From Ditylenchus dipsaci (taxonomy: Eukaryota > Nematoda > Chromadorea > Rhabditida > Anguinidae), in the NCBI GenBank assembly GCA_004194705.1, contig SADC01001005.1, positions 248,001 through 312,000 of the forward strand: a stretch of DNA of 64,000 nucleotides, given 5' to 3'. Under the pieces are notes generated by a model. That model made no database searches and was not told the DNA's origin. It saw nothing but the letters and a program-made list of their open reading frames with translations. Both the position numbers and the translations under genes were made by a program. Shown here in pieces: positions 46,201 to 55,200 of this stretch (its first letter is position 1; each line of letters opens with the position of its first letter).

Positions 46201-49200
46201 GCAGTTGTTGAGCCATCTGCCGAGTAGCCGGTCTTCTTCTCCTGCCCTGAGTTGTATTGGCAACGCTGGAGTGCCAGGTGTTAGCCTTGATGAAGTCGGA
46301 GTAGAGAGTGTCCTTCTGACTTGTATAAACCACATAAGCGTGCTCGTCCAACAGGAAACATCGCGTGTGCTCATCCTGCAATACATACTAGATATATATA
46401 TATACATGTATATATATGGAAAAATCTGTCGGAAGCGAAGAGCTCAAAGCGACAATGATTTCTGAATTTTAACTTCAGGAATACTTTCAGGAAATTTGTG
46501 GCTACGTGGTTTTTTCATTATTTTTCTTCAACAATTGGTTTTTTATAACAACACATAATTAGAACTTTTTCAAAAGCTTAGAGAGGGGCATTTTTCGGCT
46601 AACTTTTCACTCTGATTTCTACAATGGTTTTAACCATTTTTCGACTCCGAAAAGGTCGTCAAGACTTTTGAGGTTTGGGATGAGGCATTACGCCATATCA
46701 AAAGGTAGCTGCAAATGTCCCTCTCCCCTTTAAAAATACGCGAAAAAAAACGGTGGCAAGTTGATACTAGCAAAATCTTTATAGCCGCGAATAAAATTTC
46801 TTACATCTGGAGTACAACCCAGCTGCTTCATCTTTTCAGCCAATTTGTCGTAGAGAAACTAAACAACGAATTTTAGTCCTCACTAGTATGGAATTTTTTT
46901 CGAATACCTCCATTCCAACCACACCTACTAGGGCATCATCCACTAAACCAATAATTAATATTTACAGCTGATTTTATCAAGACAATTTGGCGTAGGCTTA
47001 CCATACACAGCTTTGTAGGCCAATCCCAAAAGTGTTTCACTCTCTACATTACCATAAGCACTTTGTTGGTCTGCGTTTTGCCATACTCTTGCTAAACAGA
47101 AATATATGACAATTATACTCAAACGTTTAGCCAAACTCGAAGTTTGCAAATTTAGGTTAGAAATGTTGCCTATCATCACCCCGAAATCTCAGATTTTTCA
47201 GATCTCTTTGACTCTTCGCGATCTCATGAGATCTCTGTTCGGAACATCTTAGTACTAGATTAATAAAAAGAACTAATACATTTTGAGTCAAAAGTTCTGA
47301 ATGGACTTTAGAGCGTTACAAAAGCGTTAACAAAAAAAGTCAGCGTATGTTGTAGCGCAGTTCAAGAGTTATAAAACCCATTTTACAGAATGAGTTTTGA
47401 AAATCTGAGCGTTGAGATCTGGCCTTTTGGAACAAATCAATTTTTTCAAAAATGACCAAAATCCAAGAAGCTGGAAAATTTTGGATTTTCGTCATTATTT
47501 AAAGAAATGGATTTTCCCAAAAGACCATATCTCAACCTTCAGATTTTAAAAAATGTTTCTGTAAAATGGATTTTATAGCTATTGAACTGCGCTACAACAT
47601 ACGCTAACTTGTTTTGTTAACGCTCTTTTGTAAAGCTCTAAAGTCCATTCAGAACTTTTGACTTAAAATTTATTAGTAATTTTTTTTTGGTCTGTCGATG
47701 TTGGTTGATGTTTGAATAAAGAGTTTTCTGCGTATGTGGTGTCGATCGCTCTTTTCAGATTTCAGCTTTCGATTAAAAAATGATCTTGTAAAAATCGAGT
47801 GATCTAGTCAAATGTTTTGGGCAAAATTCAATAACTAGAAAAAATTGGACCACCCTGTATTTACAAAGGTTTTGGAGCGCCGCCTCTGGAAGCAGCGGAG
47901 ATGGAAAATTTCGAGAAGCTAGGGGAAGCAGAATCGGAAATTTTCGTTATCGTGCAACAACGCTTTTGAGTAGTGCTGAATAAAATACGGTAAACAGGCT
48001 ACTTTCATGAAAAAATAATCATTAAAAAGGCTGCCGACTGGTTGTACACCACCCATTCTACACAAAACCGGTTTCTAATACAGTCGAGTCGCGATATAAC
48101 GCGACCCTTGATATAACGCGACCCTTCAAATGATCCCAGCAAAAGGAACTCAGTCAAATTTACCTTCGATATAACGCGACCCCTGATGTACCGCAACCTT
48201 TTTACGGTCCGAGGAGTCGCGTTATATCGAGACTCGACTGTATAAAACAAACTTACTCTGGCGATTTATGTCGAACACTATCTTGCCTCTTTGCCGGACG
48301 GCTCTCTTAAAATATTCCTCTTCTGTGGTTTTTTTGTTGAGCTCCAAAACAAAGTGTTTATAGGCACTGCAAAAGCATCTTTAACTCTACTCCAGTCAAT
48401 CCTAATAATACTCACAATTCTGTGTTGTTTTCAGCAAATCCTTCAGGGTGTTCATAGAACAGATCGCCCAGGCTCTGGTTCATAAACCTGATCAGACCAG
48501 AAGGAGTGGCCAGGAAGGTCAGATGTACGCCATTATCTCTGTTTTTTTGCCAGTCCATGTCCCAAATGGAGTTAAAGCTAGCAGTTGCTTGCAGGTCTAG
48601 TAAAAGACGATCCACCAGTTTCCTTCGATCTCGACACAAACTAGGCATTTCTCCGGAAGAACGCATTTGTCTAGCATAGGCAGTGAAGGCTGCTTCAGCA
48701 TTCAGCTCCACGTCACTGTCGTTGAGCAGGCAGTAGCGCCTAAATTTGTAATAAATACTATTGGTCAAATTGTTGTATAAGTAAGATAAATTTTGCGCTA
48801 ATTCAAAATTTTAAACGTTAAAAAATTCAAAATTTTGTTTAAGATTCAAAAACACAGCCCTAATATTTTTTCTCCATCGTATTCAGCACGAAAAGTTGCT
48901 TCGAAATCATCTTTATAGCAATTATTTGGGCTGTACCCGTTTTATTTGGGCTGTATCAATAAAATTTGTAGACTAACAACGAAAAGTTACGGAACCATAA
49001 AAGTCGGTAAGCATGACTAATCAGTAAGCATGTCTAATACTTTTTTAGTGAGTTTACTGACTTTAAGGTCCGAAAATCATTGAGCAATCGATTGCAAGTT
49101 GCAACCATTTTCAGCACTGCTTTGCTGTCAGCAACTGCCTCAATTTTGCGATTTTGAGCAAATGATCACCAAAATCAAAGGAAACCAGCCAAAATGATGC

Positions 49201-52200
49201 GCACTTAGATTTATTCAGCCTCAACCTTTATACATTTTTGGCCCTATATGAGAATAGGATTGTTTTTTTTGCCTTGGTCCCCCCCTGTTGTTTTTTTTTA
49301 CGAACTTGTGTTCTTGTTGTGGTGCGAAAAACTGGAACTATTTGGAGAAATCGGTTGATCAAATTGTCATGATCTATCCGTAATATACAATTGATGAATG
49401 TCTGTTGTAGATTTGGATAAAGATTTGATTAAAAATTCATAAAAAAACAACAGGTGGGACCAAGGCAAAAAAACAATCCCATTCTCATATAGGGCCCTTT
49501 TTATTTCTCAATGCTTTTAGTAACTTTCTAGATTCAGAATTTCATAGGGAATCAGATGGAAATTTTCGCACACCAAAATCACTTCGGAAAATTAGCTAAC
49601 TTGCGAAGGCTTGACCAAGGAAGACAAGAGTACTATTGTGGGGAGGTGTTTTCGGTATTATTTTTGGGACTGACGTTTTTTCGCAATTTCAATTTACATT
49701 ATTTCATACAACTATATGTTGAAAAGGATGGCAGGAAGCAGAGCTACATTTTTAGGGCAAAGTTTCAAATGAGTATGTAAATTAAATTTGCGAAAAAAGT
49801 CAGTTACAGGATACTACCGAAAAGTTCTCGGATAGTCCTGGGTAGGATCTCATGGAACTGGACATCGTAGAAGGTTTTTCAAAATCTACCTCTAACCTCT
49901 TTATATCACCTTTTTATCTGTATAATAGCTGAAATTAAAGCCCAGAACCTTAGCTACATTTTGACACTAGACTTGTAAATAAAAGGAGAAAAAACAGGGC
50001 TTGCACCCAGTGGTAGTCGAACCTGTGACCTAGGGCGATGCGTATATAAAGCCCCCCTTTTTTTTTAAAAGATAAACGAATATAAACTAATTTTTGTCTT
50101 CACAGGAAATTTGTTAGCTATTATGGATGTCGAGTCATTTAATACGATGCTGCTCATCAATTCTTCATTAATTATCGGAGGAAGATCAGAGCGTGATCTT
50201 TTATTTATCGTGTTCGTTTGCCAAACTCGATATTGACCTCTTCGATTTTTAGCTCTTCTCGTTTCTCTGCATCTCAGCAAATTAAATCAAGACAAAATGG
50301 TGGGCAAGAAAGCTATGAAGGAAGCAGCTGGTGGAAACCATGTCTCAGTTTCTTCGCGTGCTGGTCTGCAATTCCCGGCTGGTCGTCTTCGCCGTCTTCT
50401 CAAGAAGGGCAACTACGCTGATCGTGTGGGAGCTGGAGCATCGATCTACATGGCTGCTGTGCTGGAATACCTCTGTGCCGAACTGCTTGAATTAGCTGGC
50501 AACGCCGCTCGGGACAACAAGAAGGCTCGAATCAATCCGCGTCATCTGCAGTTGGCCGTCCGCAACGATGAGGAACTTAACAAGCTCTTGGCTCATGTGA
50601 CAATTGCTGCTGGTGGAGTGTTGCCGAATATCAACAGCGTGCTCCTGCCGAAAAAGACCAATGAATCTTCCATGGATTGAGCCTCTTTATTGCCATTATC
50701 ATCGTTACTCGCTAGTCCAACAGTCCTTCTAAGGACTATGTCTGGTCTGTTCTGTTGTGCCGTTGCTACGTTTAGATAAAATTGTCTCTTCCATGTTGTG
50801 GTCTGTCAATACTGTCTGCTTAAAACTCCTAGCTTTTGGCATGGAATTTGGTCCATAAAAGATTTTGTGAAGAATCCTTAGTTGAGGTCATGTGTCTTTA
50901 GATTCATAGTTTTTATATGACTATTTCCGTAAACGTTATTTGCTTTTCTTTGCATAATTGGTAGCTCCGTTACCACGCATTTGGGTACACCGCATTTCGG
51001 ACACGGACATTTGTTCCCGGCGCCGTTTGTTCCCGGGGACCGTTTGTTCCGGCCTATATAAAAGGGACGTTTGTTCCCGGCATATATAAAATGACCGTTT
51101 GTTCCCGGATCGTATAAAAGGGACACTTGTTCCCGGCATTTGAAAAATGGCCATTTGTTCCCGGTGGCCGTTTGTTCCCGGCTCTTACAAAAGCGACAAT
51201 TGTCCCCGAGTCCTGCTCTATCTTTCGGTTTTCTCGGGTCAAGACAAAATCCCCCCGCCGAAATCCCCCCGGCCAAAATCCCCCCGCCAAAATCCCCCCG
51301 CCGAAATCCCCCCGGCCAAAATCCCCCCGCCGAAATCCCCGCCGAAACACCCCCGGCCGAAATACCCCCGGCCGAAACACCCCCATACTATAATTTGTAA
51401 ATAATTTCAAACGACATTTTATTATAAAAAATTAAGAAAAAAAAGCGTTTAAATTACGCGTTTCCGTATAAAGCATTTTTGACGCTACTGTAATATAACC
51501 CCCCCCAAAAACCGAATTTTTTGGGAGTGTCTAAAAATAGGGTGTGAAACTGTCCGGGCAGTAAAGAATCGGAAAGTTTTCCGGAAAGTTTTCTGGACAG
51601 AAATGGACAAATTTGGACAGAAATGGACAAAAATTAGCAAGTGATCACACACATTATGTTCAAAAACTGTACAATTTTTTGTATAACTTTCAGCTACTAG
51701 TAAATTCTAATTTCTGTCCATGGAAAACTTTCCGCGTTTTTTCTGTCCGGAAAGTTTTCCGGAAAACTTTCCGGAAAGTTTTCCGGATAACTTTCCGTTT
51801 CACAACCCTATCTAAAAACCATTTTTATGCAATAATTTTGGAGGTAGGATGAAATGGCTAAATTGGCCATTTTAACCGCGGCTATAATGGCTAATTAGCC
51901 ATTATAGCCGCGGCTAAAATGGCTAATTTTGCCATTTTGACCGCGGCTAAAATGGCTAATTTTGCCATTTTGACCGCGGCTAAGATGGCTAATTTTGCCA
52001 TTTTGACCGCGGTTTAAATGGCTAATTTTACCTTTTAATTCATAGATCTTCTAATCAATTTCTATTTTCACCTACAAGGTGTTGATTCACACGTGAATCA
52101 AAATTTTTAGACCCATCCGCATATTATTCTCATTTAAACTTCTGTATAGGGTTTACCCTTCTGCCTTTACCCAGCCTTTACCCTTTTGTACCCTTCTGTA

Positions 52201-55200
52201 TACAATATAGATAAATCATCACCTCTTTTATTCCACATACACAGCAACAACAAAAGATAGCAGCTAGCGACGAAACAGCTAATTCTGATCATTCATATTT
52301 GAATCTTCATCCTCCGGAAATTCTTGGGTGAAACCACTCCCGAAAACGTGACGATAGACAAGATAAAATGATTATCAGTAAAATGAAACCTTCAGATCAA
52401 ACGGGACAATATTACCCCTTTTAAAGTATAACATTAAGCCGTGTCCTTTACCCCATCGCTGAACTAATTATGGGAAATCATTTCAACAAAAAATGCAATT
52501 ATCGTACCTGGCTCATGCTCCCGTGAATCCCAGAAAAGAAAGCGCTCTCCATCCAACGTTTCTTTAGTCGAGTCGGGCACGATCATCTCTTCATTGTCGA
52601 TACTTCTGAGCACTTCCTTTAGCTTCTTCTTTCGAAGTCGGCGACCCATACTGTCTTTGCTAGGTAGACGTGCACGCACCGGTCGAGAGGCACCATGTCG
52701 AACCTTTTTTACCAAAGTCTCTGTTGGTGTTGTGGATAGTTGAGAAGCCGATCTGTCTCCTTTCGCAATCGCTTTTGAACCTTAAGCAGCTGTATGACTG
52801 AATCACAACAAGTAATCCAACTAATTCAGAACCAACCTCGAACCCCAGACCTCCATTTCGCTTGTTATTGTGGCTGTGCTCGGCGGTGACATGAAACATT
52901 CCTCTCACAGTGAATCCACGGCCTTTGCAAGGCGACTCAGGCTTGTATCGACTGCATCGAAAAGACAAAACACCTGGAAATTTTCGCCATGCCTGAAAAC
53001 GCATAAACAATCATACTCGCCACAAATATTTGAGATCCATACCGATACCTCCCTGTAACTATGCCCTTCCGCCCATAGTCGCAGTTTCTGCTTCTTAAAA
53101 ACGCCATTGCTACCACCCCGTTTCTGCGACTAGTCGATTCCTTCAATCGCAACTTCCCGGTTGTATAGAGGCATTTTTTGCTGGCTAACGTTCTCTTCAC
53201 CGCTTTCTGAATTGCTAACAATTTCCATGTTTTGACTTCCATGTTTGACTGCCTGAAGAATGCAAGAATTTGATCGTATTGTCTTACAGGAATCACGGAA
53301 AATGCAGAATGAGATCATGATGGATGATTGAAATGTATTTAAACGATGATAATCTACACAAAAAATAGCAATATGAACGCTGCTGGAAAGTGGTCAAAAT
53401 GGCAAAAATAGCCATTTTAGCCGCGGTCAAAATGGCAAAATTAGCCATTTTAGCCGCGGTCAAAATGGCAAAATTAGCCATTTTAGCCGCGGTCAAAATG
53501 GCCAAATTAGCCATTTTTTCCAGTCATTTTAGCCGCGGCGAAAATGGCCAATTTAGCCATTTTATCCTACCTCCATAATTTTGCCATAAAAGGACCAGAA
53601 AAGCAATTTAAATGGGATTGCGGGCTGTAATGGGAGGGGAAGGGAATAATACAGGGGCCACTTTTTTTAGCTGCTTTACCATGTTTTTCAACTCGGGCCG
53701 TGGCAAAAATAGACTCTATATGCATTTTTGATCAAGAGTACATCTCGGAATCATGTCTAAGGTAAGTGTGTCTCTAGCTCTCAAGCCCCCTGCGCCCCTT
53801 CGGGGCGCAGGGGGCTTGGAGTTGAGATGCGCACACCCACATACCTTAGACACAAATCACTCGAAAGCGACTCTGGATGCATGAAAAAACATGCATACCA
53901 GAGTTATTTATGCGGTAGGCCCCAGTATTCAAAACTATGTTCAACATCTTTATTTTTTCGCCGAAGAGCATTTCCCCTCGTTCTACAAGGCCGGGCCAGA
54001 AGCCCAGCATCCAAAAATTCAGCCTAGCACTCAAAAAGTGCTAGGTCTATGAGTAAACCCGCGAGGTCAACCTCGCTGATCGGCTTGGTCCATGAAAAGT
54101 ACTTATACTTATTATTATTATGAAGTTAGTATTATGAATTCATAATATTATGCCTGCACGACAAGTTCCTGGGTTTGAAAGTACCCTTAGACGCTTAGAG
54201 AATTATTACTCTAAGGATCCCAACCATCTCGAGAAGTGGCCCCTGTATTATTCCCTTCCCTCCCAACACAGCCCGCAATCCCATTTAAATTGCATTTCTG
54301 GTCCTTTTATGGCGAAATTATTGTGTAAAAATGGTTTTTGACGATCCTTAAAAAAGTCGGTTTTGGGGGGGGGGTATATGACAGTAGGTCGATTTTGGGG
54401 GGGGGGGGGTATATTACGTGTTTACGTGTTTGTATAATTATAGTATGGGGTGTTTCGGCCGGGGGTATTTTGGCCGGGGGATTTCGGCGGGGGGATTTTG
54501 GCGGGGGGATTTTGGCCGGGGGATTTCGGCGGGGGGATTTTGGCGGGGGGATTTTGGTCGGGGGGATTTCGGCGGGGGATTTTGGGTGGACCGCGGTTTT
54601 CTGATTTTCCTTGTTACTTTTGTTGTTTTTCACCTGTTTATGGTCCGAAGTTCCTTTTTTTAATTTACAAATATTTCAGTGCTGTTATGGATTTTGATTT
54701 TATTGCTAATGTTCTTGCCCGCATTGATCAAAACCAACAAGTTGTCGCTCAAAACGATGTAAGCTGACCATATGTCTCGAATTGAGAATTATATTTTGTG
54801 TGTTTGAGGATATTATTCCGATGGTCAAGTCATCGAAGGGAAATGATTGGCCATACATCATGGTTTTCGATTCATGAAGCATCAAAAAAATGAAGATGGA
54901 ACAAAGCAGTATTGGAAGTGTGATAAAGCGTATGGTGGAATGGTGCAAAGTGCAAGGCTCGACTACACACGCTTGTGGCCTCAAATCTCTTTCTCAAGTT
55001 TATTCCGCATCACTCAATCTATCCGCACAATCATAAAATTGATCCGATGGCCGTCACAGTGAGCAAGATCAAAGCTAATATCAAGCAAGGATCAGTCGAA
55101 ACGCGTGAGGTATGTCATTATATCCTTTTTGTTATGAACACCTTGTTTTAGAAGCCACAGCAGCTGCTTAATCATGAACTCCAGTCTACTCTTATTGCTG

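Larger units (their letters stand above)
51235..54593. mobile_element. Fold-back element, core C, third nest level
   Basis: The ends are CGGGTCAAGACAAAATCCCC and its near mirror, GGATTTTGGGTGGACCG. Inverted arrays of about 14 bp, CCCCCCGCCGAAAT(C) and CCCCCGGCCAAAAT, lie at 51250-51385 and 54450-54580. Long inverted arms follow (51390-53650, interrupted, and 54240-54440). The centre (53690-53960) is core C, nearly identical to 41060-41300. The duplication CGGTTTTCT is exact at 51226-51234 and 54594-54602. The left arm is interrupted by the elements 51539-51810 and 51841-53574. ORFs over the arrays are repeat translations. Confidence 0.85.

Noticed and set aside
51127..51404. Three overlapping Pro-rich ORFs
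   Set aside because: All are translations of the CCCCCCGCCGAAAT array in different frames.
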